Shown here in pieces: positions 1 through 9,880 of a stretch of 47,637 nucleotides of DNA. How positions within the stretch are numbered: position 1 is the first letter of the stretch; each line of letters opens with the position of its first letter. The notes beneath the pieces were generated by a model, which was not told where the DNA came from, ran no database searches, and saw only the letters and a list, made by a program, of their open reading frames with translations. The translations under genes were made by a program, and so were the position numbers. Source of the stretch: Acidobacteriota bacterium (GTDB lineage Bacteria > Acidobacteriota > Vicinamibacteria > Marinacidobacterales > SMYC01); the NCBI GenBank assembly GCA_004356105.1, contig SMYC01000135.1:1-47637 (forward strand). The letters are read 5' to 3'.

Positions 1-270
1 CGTCACGCGCGTCGGCTTGGCGGTGAAAGCGAAGCGAGCCATCTCCTGGCGCGGCGTTATGATGAGGTTGAGCTCGACGCTGACGGTTTCCCGAAGGTGG
101 TCAACGTCGCGCTCCTGGATCCCTACCCTATCGCCTCTGAGCTGGACGTTGATCGCGGCCGCGCCCGCCTGTTCAGCGGTGAACGCCGCAAAGACTGGGT
201 CGGGACTCTTGGCTTTGCGCCACTCACGCAAAGCGGCGACCGCGTCGAGGGTGACACCCAACTCAATCAC
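1..270 (-). CDS. pdxJ: PdxJ-like pyridoxine 5'-phosphate synthase homologue (partial, N-terminal 90 residues)
   Basis: The first 90 residues follow the PdxJ TIM-barrel N terminus: the GVxxDxVAxLR start, PDPVxAAxxAEQAGA around residues 23-37, and IQERDVxxLRETV around 51-63. PdxJ condenses 3-amino-2-oxopropyl phosphate with deoxyxylulose 5-phosphate in vitamin B6 synthesis. The GTG start overlaps the glmM stop (GTGATTGA, 263-270), which argues for translational coupling as the last visible operon gene. The C terminus lies beyond base 1. Several family-defining residues are changed: the DHxATL motif reads DAVAAL, the VHLRED motif reads VQLRGD, and the NLEM motif reads NLII. By alignment to E. 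coli PdxJ as I recall it, catalytic His45 becomes Gln and Glu72 becomes Ile. The fold assignment is strong, but classical PdxJ activity is doubtful. Confidence 0.75.
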   Translation of the reverse strand, partial: MIELGVTLDAVAALREWRKAKSPDPVFAAFTAEQAGAAAINVQLRGDRVGIQERDVDHLRETVSVELNLIITPRQEMARFAFTAKPTRVT

Positions 271-1615
271 GAGAGCTCCCAATCGTGCTCTCCACCGCGT
301 CGCGCACCGTGGCTGTCAAGGATTCGATCTCTTCTGAGTCTGGACCTTCCATCATGATCCGAAGCAGTGGCTCCGTGCCCGAATAGCGGATCAGCACCCG
401 CCCGCGCCCGTCGAGTTGAGCTTCTGCCGCCTCGATCGCTTGGGTGATTTCCGGGACGGTGCGGACATCCGGCCTCGAGCTCACGGAAACATTAACGAGA
501 ACTTGAGGAAAGGGATCGAGCTCTGCCAGCCGATCCAGGGTGTCTCGCTCGATGGCGATCGTTCGGAGCACTTGCATGAGCGTCAATAGACCGTCGCCGG
601 TCGCAGCGTAATCGGAGAAAATGATGTGACCCGATTGTTCGCCGCCGATAATGATATTACGGCGGTCCATATCTTGTGCAACGAACTTGTCGCCCACCTG
701 AGTTCGATAGAGCGTGATGTCCTCTTGTGCCAGAGATACTTCGAGGGCCATATTGCTCATGACGGTGGCCACGACGCCGGATCCCGTTAGTCGACCTTCT
801 TTCTTGAGACGCCTGGCGCACATGAGCAACATCGCGTCCCCGTTCACCGATCGTCCCGTGGAATCCAAGAGCAACAGACGGTCTCCGTCGCCGTCTAGAG
901 CGGCTCCGAAATCGCATGCGTGACGCCGAACCGCTTCGGCCAACCCGTCGAGGTGCGTCGAGCCGCAATCCCGGTTGATGTTCTCGCCGTCGGGCTCGGT
1001 TGCTAGCAGGATGGGCTCGAGCCCGATGGATTCGAGAAGCTTTGGACCTACGCGGTAACACGCGCCATTGGCGCAGTCGAGAGCCAATTTGAGCGGAGGC
1101 AGCGACACGTCATCGCCCAGACTCTGTTTCAAATGCTCCAAATAGAGGCTTTCGAAGTGCAGACTCGGGGTCTTCGAAAGTCCGCTCTCCTCTGGAACTT
1201 CTGGAGCGCCGGCGCCGGCGACGCTGAGGGCAAGCTCAATGGCTTCTTCGAACGCCTCGCTCGACTTTACGCCGCTGGCGGAGAAAACCTTGATGCCGTT
1301 ATCGTGGTACGGATTGTGCGACGCCGAGATGACGACTCCGGCATCGAAGCCTTGGTCCCGCGTCAGAAAGGCCACCGCGGGAGTCGGGAGAACACCCGCA
1401 AATACCGAAGTGCCTCCAGAAGCCGCGATGCCTGTCGCTAGCCAGTTCTCGAGATCCGCTCCCGAGCTACGGGTGTCCCTGCCGATGAGAATGCGAGGTG
1501 CGTCCGGCGAGAGCTCGTTTGCGAGAGCCCGGCCCACGTGCTGCACGGTGGCGCGATCCAAAGGCGGTGCATAGGCTTCGCCGCGGATTCCGTCGGTTCC
1601 GAAAAGCTTTGCCAC
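263..1615 (-). CDS. glmM: Phosphoglucosamine mutase GlmM
   Basis: A 450-residue alpha-D-phosphohexomutase that interconverts glucosamine 6-phosphate and glucosamine 1-phosphate on the route to UDP-GlcNAc, in the cytoplasm. The start GTDGIRG (residues 6-12) is typical. The phosphoserine loop ISASHNPYHDNGIK puts the catalytic serine at residue 99. The metal loop DGDGDR lies near 240, the sugar-binding GGEQSGH near 322, and the phosphate-binding RYSGTEP near 417. The GTG start directly follows the cdaR stop (TAAGTG), and the 3' end overlaps the pdxJ-like gene. The length matches the family (about 445-450). Linkage to cdaA and cdaR is the classic arrangement in which the cyclase, its membrane regulator and GlmM are co-expressed. 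In Firmicutes GlmM binds and inhibits CdaA; that this happens here is inference. Confidence 0.97.
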   Translation of the reverse strand: MAKLFGTDGIRGEAYAPPLDRATVQHVGRALANELSPDAPRILIGRDTRSSGADLENWLATGIAASGGTSVFAGVLPTPAVAFLTRDQGFDAGVVISASHNPYHDNGIKVFSASGVKSSEAFEEAIELALSVAGAGAPEVPEESGLSKTPSLHFESLYLEHLKQSLGDDVSLPPLKLALDCANGACYRVGPKLLESIGLEPILLATEPDGENINRDCGSTHLDGLAEAVRRHACDFGAALDGDGDRLLLLDSTGRSVNGDAMLLMCARRLKKEGRLTGSGVVATVMSNMALEVSLAQEDITLYRTQVGDKFVAQDMDRRNIIIGGEQSGHIIFSDYAATGDGLLTLMQVLRTIAIERDTLDRLAELDPFPQVLVNVSVSSRPDVRTVPEITQAIEAAEAQLDGRGRVLIRYSGTEPLLRIMMEGPDSEEIESLTATVRDAVESTIGSSRD

Positions 1616-2533
1616 TTATCGGACCTGTACCACGAGCTCGTCGGGAGTGACGCTGACGATATGCACGGCCGCTAGCTCGTCGGGACGGATCACGTGAACG
1701 ATCGGCACGACTTTATGGCGACCGGCCCCGAGACCGTCGAGGCGCACTTCGATTTCGAGATCTTTCGCACGCAGTTGCTCGATCATGCTTCGCGGGCCCT
1801 CTACGACGACGCGAACGGACTTTGGCTCGAGAATTGCGCTAACGGCTTCGGGCCTGGTAATGACCTCGATTTCAGAGAGCTCCTTCCGAAGCCGGACTTC
1901 GCGCACGTCGAGCGTGAGCTCGATGCCCGTCCCGGATGCGAGCCGGACGAGAGGATGGAGCTCGAGACCTACGGCGCGCGAGAAAGGCTGGCGCAGGCCC
2001 TCGGCCGATACGGGCTCCGTCGTGACTTGCTCGAGCCCGCGCACTTGCGAGGCCGGTCCCACGACCGTGACTACCTGCGGCGAAAGCGTGATGCTCCGGA
2101 GCTCGAACCCCTCCGCGGGCGCGCCGAGAATACGCGGGATCACGTTGATGGTGCGGCCCATCGTACGGTCGAGCTCGATTTTGAGACTCGACGGCGTCAC
2201 GCGCATCACGCGGGCGCCGAACGGCACCGCGACGTCCTCTGGCGTGAGATAAGCGATGCGCTCTCCAGGCTGAGCGTCCGAGAGATCCACCGCCACGCTC
2301 AAATCCTGAGCCGAGATGCCTCGAAGAATCTCCGCGGGACCTCGCAAGCGCACGTCCACTTGTTGGACGGACTGCGCGACCACTTCGAGCCCTTCGGGGA
2401 CGTCCCGGAGCTCGAAAGGGATGGAGAAAGCGAACTCGACGCCTGACTCCCGTGCCACCGCGTACCAGAACGCGAAGCCGAGCACTAGCGAGAATAGCTT
2501 CAGGGCGACATTGTCGGTCAGAAACGACTTCAT
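1616..2533 (-). CDS. cdaR: YbbR-domain protein CdaR, regulator of diadenylate cyclase
   Basis: A 305-residue protein with one N-terminal membrane helix (about residues 8-25) and an extracytoplasmic part made of repeated YbbR beta domains. The repeats are visible as recurring patterns such as VDVRLRGP (about 59-66), VTVVGP (about 155-160) and VRVVVEGP (about 245-252). CdaR proteins sit in the membrane beside CdaA and modulate c-di-AMP synthesis. The gene overlaps cdaA by ATGA (2530-2533) and abuts glmM, so the three are almost certainly one transcript. Primary sequence identity in this family is low, so the call rests on the domain pattern plus context. Confidence 0.88.
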   Translation of the reverse strand: MKSFLTDNVALKLFSLVLGFAFWYAVARESGVEFAFSIPFELRDVPEGLEVVAQSVQQVDVRLRGPAEILRGISAQDLSVAVDLSDAQPGERIAYLTPEDVAVPFGARVMRVTPSSLKIELDRTMGRTINVIPRILGAPAEGFELRSITLSPQVVTVVGPASQVRGLEQVTTEPVSAEGLRQPFSRAVGLELHPLVRLASGTGIELTLDVREVRLRKELSEIEVITRPEAVSAILEPKSVRVVVEGPRSMIEQLRAKDLEIEVRLDGLGAGRHKVVPIVHVIRPDELAAVHIVSVTPDELVVQVR

Positions 2534-3366
2534 GTGATCGGCCTTTCGGTCGCGGAGACAGAACCGCTGCGGGTCTCAGCCGGGCTCGCGTCTTTTTGTC
2601 CCATCGCGTCCCGGAGCTTCGAGCGAAGCTGCTTTGCGTCGAGGCCAGAAACGATCACTCCGTCCTCCATGAAGCTCACGAGCCCAGTCTCTTCGGAGAC
2701 CACGATCGCGATCGCGTCCGTATCTTCGCTAATGCCGATGGCGGCGCGATGGCGGGTCCCGAGCTCTTTGCCGAGCTGCGGATTGATCGAGATCGGAAGA
2801 AAACAAGCCGCGGCCGCGGCGCGGTCTCCTTGAATGATGACCGCGCCATCGTGGAGCGGCGATTTCGGGTTGAACACGGACAAGAGAAGGTCGTAGGTCA
2901 CGACGGCATCGAGCATGACGCCGGCTTCGACATAGCTGCGAAGGCCGATATCCCGCTCGAGGACGAGGATGGCGCCCACGCGCCGCTCCGCGAGCGTGAG
3001 CAGGGAAAAAGCGACCTCGTCGAGTGTTCCCTTGCTGCTCGTGGGGTTCAAAAATCTAAAAAGCGGCGCCCGTCCCAGATTGGCGAGCCCGCGCCGGAGC
3101 TCCTGCTGGTAGAGAACGATGATGGCAAACCCGATATAGGCCAGCGTATTCCGGAGTAGCCAATTCACGGCTGTGAGGTCGGCCCAACGCGAGGCGAAAA
3201 AGAGCAGAATGAGCAGCAACGTGCCGACCACCATCTGGAACGCTCGCCCGCCCCGGACGAGCTGAAAGAGCTTGTAGAACAGAAAGCTCACGAGCAGGAT
3301 GTCGATGGCGTCGTTCCAGGAGAGCTCCCGCGACAAGTTCCACCAAAACTCGACAAACACCTCCAT
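2530..3366 (-). CDS. cdaA: Diadenylate cyclase CdaA (DisA_N domain)
   Basis: A 278-residue membrane enzyme that makes the second messenger c-di-AMP from two ATP. Three N-terminal hydrophobic helices lie at about residues 19-37, 44-58 and 73-87, followed by a cytoplasmic DisA_N catalytic domain. Both signature motifs are present: LHDGAVII with DGA at 173-175, and GTRHRAA with the RHR at 205-207. The gene overlaps folP by one base and cdaR by four, which supports co-translation. The length matches CdaA (about 270-280). Confidence is high because both catalytic motifs and the cdaR-glmM neighbours agree. Confidence 0.97.
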   Translation of the reverse strand: MEVFVEFWWNLSRELSWNDAIDILLVSFLFYKLFQLVRGGRAFQMVVGTLLLILLFFASRWADLTAVNWLLRNTLAYIGFAIIVLYQQELRRGLANLGRAPLFRFLNPTSSKGTLDEVAFSLLTLAERRVGAILVLERDIGLRSYVEAGVMLDAVVTYDLLLSVFNPKSPLHDGAVIIQGDRAAAAACFLPISINPQLGKELGTRHRAAIGISEDTDAIAIVVSEETGLVSFMEDGVIVSGLDAKQLRSKLRDAMGQKDASPAETRSGSVSATERPIT

Positions 3367-4286
3367 CAGCTCAGGCTCCCTTGGGGTGAGGCTCCGTCAT
3401 GCGGCCCGCCATTTACGCCACCATTTACGGACGCCGAGGTGGCATTGCGAATCGCGTCGGTGACGGTCGCAACGTCCCGCATTTCGGAGACATCGTGGAC
3501 GCGCACGATGCTCGCGCCCCGAAGGATGGCGGCGGCGACGCTCGCCGCCGTGCCGAATATCCGAGCTTCTGCTTCGCTCGAGAGTAGCTTGCCGATGAAA
3601 CCTTTCCGAGACGTACCCACGAGGATGGGTTTGCCGAGCTCTGCGAGCGTCTCGAGCTCGTTCAAGAGCGTCAAGTTATGTGAAAGCGTCTTCCCGAAAC
3701 CGATACCGGGATCGACCACGATCGCGTCGCTTGCGATGCCCGCGCGTTCGGCGCGCGCGACGGCCTCGCTGAGGCTGGCTTTTACCTCGGCCACGACATC
3801 GTCATATCGAGGCTCGGACTGCATCATTTCGGGCGTACCTTGCATGTGCATGAGCACCACGCCCGCCCCGGCGTTTGCGGTGACCTCGGCCATTCGGAGA
3901 TCGCCTCCGAGCGCGGTGACGTCGTTGACGATATCGACGCCATTCGCGAGAGCCCCTTCGGCGACCTCGGCCTTGCGCGTATCCACTGAGAGCATCCGAT
4001 CGGTCTGCGTGCGCAAGTTCTCGAGCACCGGTAGTACTCGATCTAACTCCTCTTGTGTCGAGACCGGCGGCGCTCCGGGCCGCGTCGACTCGCCCCCTAT
4101 ATCAAGGATGTCCGCGCCCGCTTCCGCAAGACGAAGAGCCCTGGACGTGGCAGCATCGACGTCGGGATAGCGGCTACCGGTATAGAACGAGTCTGTTGTG
4201 ACGTTGACAACGCCCATGATAGCGGTTCGACGTGAGAGATCGAGGCGCCTAACCCTGGCTCGAAAGATTTTAGAACACACGATCAA
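3366..4286 (-). CDS. folP: Dihydropteroate synthase FolP
   Basis: A cytoplasmic TIM-barrel enzyme that joins p-aminobenzoate to the pterin pyrophosphate in folate synthesis. Motifs in order are MGVVNVTTDSF near residue 24, DIGGESTRPGA near 61, DTRKAEVAEGAL near 100, NDVTALG near 121, DPGIGFGK near 190 and GTSRKGFIG near 223. These include the DPGxGFxK pterin-binding and SRK pABA/phosphate-binding elements. The listed start is TTG. A GTG two codons later (4280) is an equally good start, since conserved sequence begins only near residue 20. The gene lies about 80 bases downstream of ftsH and overlaps cdaA by one base. The ftsH-folP pair is a common bacterial arrangement. Confidence 0.95.
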   Translation of the reverse strand: MIVCSKIFRARVRRLDLSRRTAIMGVVNVTTDSFYTGSRYPDVDAATSRALRLAEAGADILDIGGESTRPGAPPVSTQEELDRVLPVLENLRTQTDRMLSVDTRKAEVAEGALANGVDIVNDVTALGGDLRMAEVTANAGAGVVLMHMQGTPEMMQSEPRYDDVVAEVKASLSEAVARAERAGIASDAIVVDPGIGFGKTLSHNLTLLNELETLAELGKPILVGTSRKGFIGKLLSSEAEARIFGTAASVAAAILRGASIVRVHDVSEMRDVATVTDAIRNATSASVNGGVNGGPHDGASPQGSLS

Positions 4287-4304
4287 ATGAATCCGGGCGA
4301 CCGA

Positions 4305-4320
4305 CCCCGCATCCGCGGGG
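4305..4320 (-). other. GC-rich hairpin between ftsH and folP
   Basis: A perfect 6-bp inverted repeat (CCCCGC and GCGGGG) with a 4-base loop lies in the 79-base gap between the ftsH stop and the folP start. No T-run follows on the minus strand, so it is more likely an attenuator or mRNA-stabilising hairpin than a full terminator. It is a weak call. Confidence 0.3.
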
Positions 4321-4365
4321 CAGGCTCGTGGACGCGCTCGAGTCGTCGCTGACTATTTGGGAACC

Positions 4366-6273
<1,908 letters not shown>

Positions 6274-6325
6274 AGTGGAGTTCAAAAGCCGCCTCCCACA
6301 AGAGAAATTTCTGGCAATTCCTTCT

Positions 6326-6853
6326 TCATGAGCTCGAAGCCTCCGCGAGGCCGAGATAAGGCGCGCCGCGATGATGCTCGTCGAGGCCCAAACCATAGCC
6401 CGCGACGAAGCCTTCTTTTTCGAGCTCGAAACATGCGTAGTCCACTGGGCAGTCGACCTTCCGGTGGTTCTCGCGATTGATGAGCGCGGCCACTTTGAGC
6501 GACCGAGGCTTCCATGATTCCTGGATATTCCCCGTGATGAAGCTCAAAGTGACTCCGGTGTCGACCACACCCTGTATGAGTAATACGTCACGAACGCTGA
6601 AATCGTTCGCTTGGCCGAACGCAATTTCGACCCGTTTCGAGTCCCGTGTGCCGACCTTCATGAAATCGCAGGTCAACGAACAGTCGATCGAGCGGATGAG
6701 ATCGGCCATGAAGACCATCGAGTTCGGGAGAACGCCCACACAGGCTATGTTCCCGTCCGGGAAGTCCGCGGTAATCTGCTGGCCGAGCTCGGCCACACGC
6801 GCGCGGATCGTCTTCTCGTCGTAAACGACGGATAGTTTTGGTACTTGGCTCAT
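6326..6853 (-). CDS. hpt: Hypoxanthine phosphoribosyltransferase family protein
   Basis: A 175-residue type I phosphoribosyltransferase between tilS and ftsH, the usual place for hpt, which salvages hypoxanthine to IMP with PRPP. Recognisable parts are [14 protein letters not shown] near 43-56, [11 protein letters not shown] near 62-72 and the C-terminal [19 protein letters not shown]. The PRPP loop reads [15 protein letters not shown] (89-103). The usual Glu-Asp before the DTG is replaced by Gln94-Gly95, although the Asp98-Thr-Gly core remains. The ATG at 6853 overlaps the tilS stop (ATGA), which decides it over an in-frame ATG four codons upstream. It could be an active but altered enzyme or a regulatory homologue. 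Confidence 0.85.
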   Translation of the reverse strand: MSQVPKLSVVYDEKTIRARVAELGQQITADFPDGNIACVGVLPNSMVFMADLIRSIDCSLTCDFMKVGTRDSKRVEIAFGQANDFSVRDVLLIQGVVDTGVTLSFITGNIQESWKPRSLKVAALINRENHRKVDCPVDYACFELEKEGFVAGYGLGLDEHHRGAPYLGLAEASSS

Positions 6854-8280
6854 TGGCCCACCCACTCGAGGCGAAGGTGCACACGGCCCGCGCCGAGCCG
6901 CGCGGTTTCCGCGACCCCGTGTCCTACGACCCAGAGGATATCGTCCCCGCGATTCTCAGATCCTTGCCTTACCACCAACGGCACTCGTTGCCTTTCTTCC
7001 TTAGCGACTTTCCGGTCCATCAGATAACGTGCGAGCGGCTTCGCTCCTGGGGCCCCGAGCGCTCGAAACCGGTCCGCGCTGCGGGGGCTTCTCACGACGA
7101 GGTCCTGAGCCCTACCCTCGACGCCGACGACGACCGCGTTTCCCGCGACGTTCGGAGGCTTGTCCCCACTTCGAATCGACCCTACGAGATCTGCCGTCAG
7201 GAGACCCTGCCTCTCCAGGATTGGCAGCACGGCAGGGATCCTCAGACGGTACTCATACACACTATAGCCGTTTGGGGAGCTTTTGCGCCGGGAACGGCCT
7301 GATCCCAAAGAAAAGGACAGGCGATCGAACGAACGCGCCACCACGAGTCCCGGCAGGTGGATCTCTCGCCCACTTTTGCCGTTCTCGAGAAGCGAGAGAA
7401 CGTCTTCGACATGCCGCTGGCTCAGATTGCGGGTATGGCCTCGCAGCACTTCGACGGCTCGGCGCACCACACGGCGTTTGACAGCGATCTCGAGGGCGCC
7501 GAGTGCTTCGACGGCGAGCGTGACGGTTGCGCCCCTCTTCAGGTTGCCCGAGGCCAGCTCGTCGAAAGCGAGGCGCGCCGCCTGATCCATGAAGTCATCA
7601 TCGTCTCGAAGGATCTCTGCGTTGCGCGCAAGTGTCTCGACCAATTGAGGATTGAGCTCGCCGAGGCGTGGGAAGATATCGTGCCGCAGACGGTTGCGCG
7701 TGAAACGCCAGTCGTTGTTGCTCGGGTCGTCGCGATAGCCGAGCTCGCGCTCGCGCAGAAAAGCGACGATTTCGTCGCGGTGGAGCTCGATGAGCGGGCG
7801 GATGCGCTCAGCCGTGACCGGGCGCATAGAACCGAGGCCTCTTGCACCCGACCCGCGCAAAGCTCTCATGAGAAACGTCTCAGCCTGGTCGTTCATCGTG
7901 TGCGCGACGGCGATCCGGGTGCAGTCTCGACGGGCCGCCAGCTTGGCGAGGAATCGATAGCGGGATACACGGCCCTGCTCCTCGAGCGAACGCTTCGAAC
8001 GCGCGGCAAGACTCTCGACATCGACGCGCTCGGAAGTAAAAGGCAAACCTAATTGCTCCGAAAGCCCGCGACAGAAAGCCTCGTCGTCATCGGCCTCGGG
8101 CCGCAGCCCGTGATGGAGGTGGGCGAGCTCGATGTCGATCTCGAGCCTGCCGCGAAGCTCCGTGAGCACGTGGGACAACGTTACGGAATCCGCCCCACCG
8201 GACACCCCGACGAGGACGCGGTCCGACGGGCGGACCATACCGAAACGGGTGATCGTCGCTAGGATTTTATCGAGCAGCAT
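6850..8280 (-). CDS. tilS: tRNA(Ile)-lysidine synthase TilS
   Basis: The enzyme attaches lysine to C34 of the CAU-anticodon tRNA-Ile using ATP, so that the tRNA reads AUA. The PP-loop signature SGGADS lies at residues 27-32 after a short N-terminal helix. HHGLRPEADDDE (about 56-67) and RYRFL (about 107-111) are typical TilS blocks, and a C-terminal TilS domain follows. The start is the ATG at 8278-8280. The frame is open further upstream but would run across the promoter. The 476-residue length fits the long TilS form. It is the first gene of the operon, about 43 bases downstream of the predicted start of transcription, and overlaps hpt by ATGA. Confidence 0.94.
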   Translation of the reverse strand: MLLDKILATITRFGMVRPSDRVLVGVSGGADSVTLSHVLTELRGRLEIDIELAHLHHGLRPEADDDEAFCRGLSEQLGLPFTSERVDVESLAARSKRSLEEQGRVSRYRFLAKLAARRDCTRIAVAHTMNDQAETFLMRALRGSGARGLGSMRPVTAERIRPLIELHRDEIVAFLRERELGYRDDPSNNDWRFTRNRLRHDIFPRLGELNPQLVETLARNAEILRDDDDFMDQAARLAFDELASGNLKRGATVTLAVEALGALEIAVKRRVVRRAVEVLRGHTRNLSQRHVEDVLSLLENGKSGREIHLPGLVVARSFDRLSFSLGSGRSRRKSSPNGYSVYEYRLRIPAVLPILERQGLLTADLVGSIRSGDKPPNVAGNAVVVGVEGRAQDLVVRSPRSADRFRALGAPGAKPLARYLMDRKVAKEERQRVPLVVRQGSENRGDDILWVVGHGVAETARLGAGRVHLRLEWVGQ

Positions 8281-8329
8281 GGCCGAACAGGTTCGCAGGA
8301 TCGAAGTGCACTTTTTGTATAAGTGTAAT

Positions 8330-8358
8330 ACAATACGAGAGTTAGGGCTATCTGTCAA
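8330..8358 (-). promoter_or_regulatory. Sigma70-type promoter of the tilS operon
   Basis: On the minus strand, TTGACA (8353-8358) and TATTGT (8330-8335) are separated by exactly 17 bases. The -35 box is perfect and the -10 matches four of six positions. It lies about 50 bases upstream of the tilS ATG and probably drives the whole tilS-to-pdxJ block. Confidence 0.75.
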
Positions 8359-8381
8359 GAACGAAGCCGGAGCCGAGCACT

Positions 8382-8555
8382 ATGGATAACAAGTGTTGTC
8401 ACTGCGGGGTGAGTGAGGAGGAGCGCGCGGTTGTGAAGTGCGTTATTTGCTTCCGCTACTACTGCAAAGAGTGCGGGTTCGATCGCGGGGGTCGGCCTTT
8501 TTGCACGAAGCGGTGCTCCCAGTTCTTCTTTTTCGGGGACGGGGATGATGACTAG
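8382..8555 (+). CDS. Small Cys-rich zinc-finger protein (57 residues)
   Basis: An ATG-to-TAG frame of 57 codons with nine cysteines. Seven fall in zinc-ligand-like spacing: CxxC (6, 8 with 5), CxxC (20, 23), CxxC (28, 31) and CxxxC (41, 45). It reads as a treble-clef or B-box-like fold: CCHCG, then KCVICFRYYCKECG, then GRPFCTKRCSQFFFF and a short acidic tail GDGDDD. I recognise the general form of a compact two-zinc protein but no named family. It diverges from the tilS operon (the intervening region carries the tilS promoter) and converges on the CorC-like gene. A palindromic CTAG at 8552-8555 supplies both stop codons. The dense, evenly spaced Cys pairs make chance coding unlikely. Confidence 0.7.
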   Translation: MDNKCCHCGVSEEERAVVKCVICFRYYCKECGFDRGGRPFCTKRCSQFFFFGDGDDD

Positions 8556-9817
8556 GCTCGCTTGCTAGCGGTTCTTTTTGCCCTTACTCTCAGGATGCGA
8601 TGGCTCACGACTTTGTCGACCGAGAGGATGGTGCCCCCGGTGTCGAGCTCTTCGCCGGCGACAGGGATGTGGCCAAGGCGGTCCAAGATCAAACCGGCGA
8701 GCGTGTGGTAGTCGGCGTGCTCGGGAAGCTCGAGCGACAATTGCTCATTGGCATCCGTGATCGAAAGCACACCGTCCAATAGGTAGCTTCCATCCGGGAG
8801 CTCGAAGATTTGAGACTCCTCGACATCTTTTTCATCGAAGAGCTCGCCCACGATCTCTTCGAGTAGGTCTTCGAGCGTTACGAGACCTTCGACGCCCCCG
8901 TGCTCGTCGACGACGAGCGCCATGTGCGTGTGCTGCTGCTGTAGCTGTTCTAGCGCTTGCTCGACTCGGGCGGAGTCGGGGATGAAGTACGGCCTACGGA
9001 GCACTTGCCCGAGCTGGAAAGGGACCCGGGCGCCCCAATAGGTGAGAACATCTTTGGCAAAGAGCAGACCGATGATGTTGTCGAGCGTCTCGTCGAAAAC
9101 GGGCATGCGGGAAAACCGCTGGTTCTGGATGATGCGGACGATCTCCTCGAGCGGCGTGTCTTTTTCGACAGCCACCATCTCCGTGCGCGGGATCATGACC
9201 GCCGCCACGCGTTTTTCTGCGAGCTCGATGACTTTGCGGAGCATTTGCCGACGGGGTCCGCGCTCGTCCTCGGGAACGCTGCCGTAGAGGAGCGCTTTGA
9301 TCTCTTCGAGCGTGACGGTGGAACTGAGAGCCCCCGTGCTGACGCCGAACAGAGATAGCAAACCGTTAGAGATCATCGTCAAGACCTTGACCGCGGGGGA
9401 GAGCAAGCAGATGAGGCCGGAGAGGGGACGGATCACGAGCAAAGCCCACGCCTCCGGGTGGCGTGCCGCGAGGCTTTTCGGGACCATCTCGCCGAAGACG
9501 AGGATGAGTCCCGTAAGCACGATGGTGGCGATCGTGATGGCCTGGCCCCGCCGGTCCGCGGAAGCGACGAGGACCGTGATGGCGTAAGTAACGAGCGCGC
9601 CGGCTGCCGTGTTGACGAACACGTTGCCGGTCAAGATCGTGCCTAGAACTTTTTCGGGATGCGCGACGACTTCCGTGACGCGCGCGGCGCGCGGCTCGGT
9701 CTTCTCTAAATGCCGGAGCCGAAATCGGTCGAGGGACATGAGCGCTGTCTCGGAGCCCGAAAAAAAGGCAGACAAGGACAGGATGACGACGAGTCCAAGG
9801 ACGATGGCGATGAGCAT
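8552..9817 (-). CDS. CNNM/CorC-HlyC family membrane protein (DUF21-CBS-CBS-CorC)
   Basis: A 421-residue inner-membrane protein. The N-terminal DUF21 transmembrane domain spans about residues 1-175, with GSETALMSLDRFRLRHL near 21-37 and the LTGNVFVNTAAGAL motif near 62-75. A tandem CBS (Bateman) module spans about 195-320, with MIPRTEMVAVEKD near 213-225 and the second CBS ending in VVDEHGGVEGLVTLEDLLEEIVGEL. A C-terminal CorC/HlyC transporter-associated domain covers about 335-415. The family is linked to Mg2+/Co2+ efflux or homeostasis; old hemolysin names are misleading. The exact substrate cannot be read from sequence. It stands alone between the zinc-finger gene and gpsA. Confidence 0.92.
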   Translation of the reverse strand: MLIAIVLGLVVILSLSAFFSGSETALMSLDRFRLRHLEKTEPRAARVTEVVAHPEKVLGTILTGNVFVNTAAGALVTYAITVLVASADRRGQAITIATIVLTGLILVFGEMVPKSLAARHPEAWALLVIRPLSGLICLLSPAVKVLTMISNGLLSLFGVSTGALSSTVTLEEIKALLYGSVPEDERGPRRQMLRKVIELAEKRVAAVMIPRTEMVAVEKDTPLEEIVRIIQNQRFSRMPVFDETLDNIIGLLFAKDVLTYWGARVPFQLGQVLRRPYFIPDSARVEQALEQLQQQHTHMALVVDEHGGVEGLVTLEDLLEEIVGELFDEKDVEESQIFELPDGSYLLDGVLSITDANEQLSLELPEHADYHTLAGLILDRLGHIPVAGEELDTGGTILSVDKVVSHRILRVRAKRTASKRA

Positions 9818-9834
9818 CGAAGTTCAGTGATTCG

Positions 9835-9840
9835 ATTATA
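9835..9840 (-). promoter_or_regulatory. Candidate -10 box upstream of the CorC-like gene
   Basis: A perfect TATAAT on the minus strand, 17 bases before the CorC-like ATG. I see no convincing -35 box, so the call rests on the hexamer and its position alone. Confidence 0.4.
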
Positions 9841-9868
9841 GAGTCCCCAGCCGGGTTTGGCATCGGGG

Positions 9869-9874
9869 TACAAT
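9869..9874 (+). promoter_or_regulatory. Candidate -10 box, leaderless arrangement, upstream of the 32-residue protein
   Basis: TACAAT followed by six bases (TCGGGC) and then the ATG at 9881. A -10 ending about seven bases before the start codon would put the first transcribed base at the ATG. The same layout occurs at gmhA and egtD. No clear -35 box is present. Confidence 0.45.
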
Positions 9875-9880
9875 TCGGGC

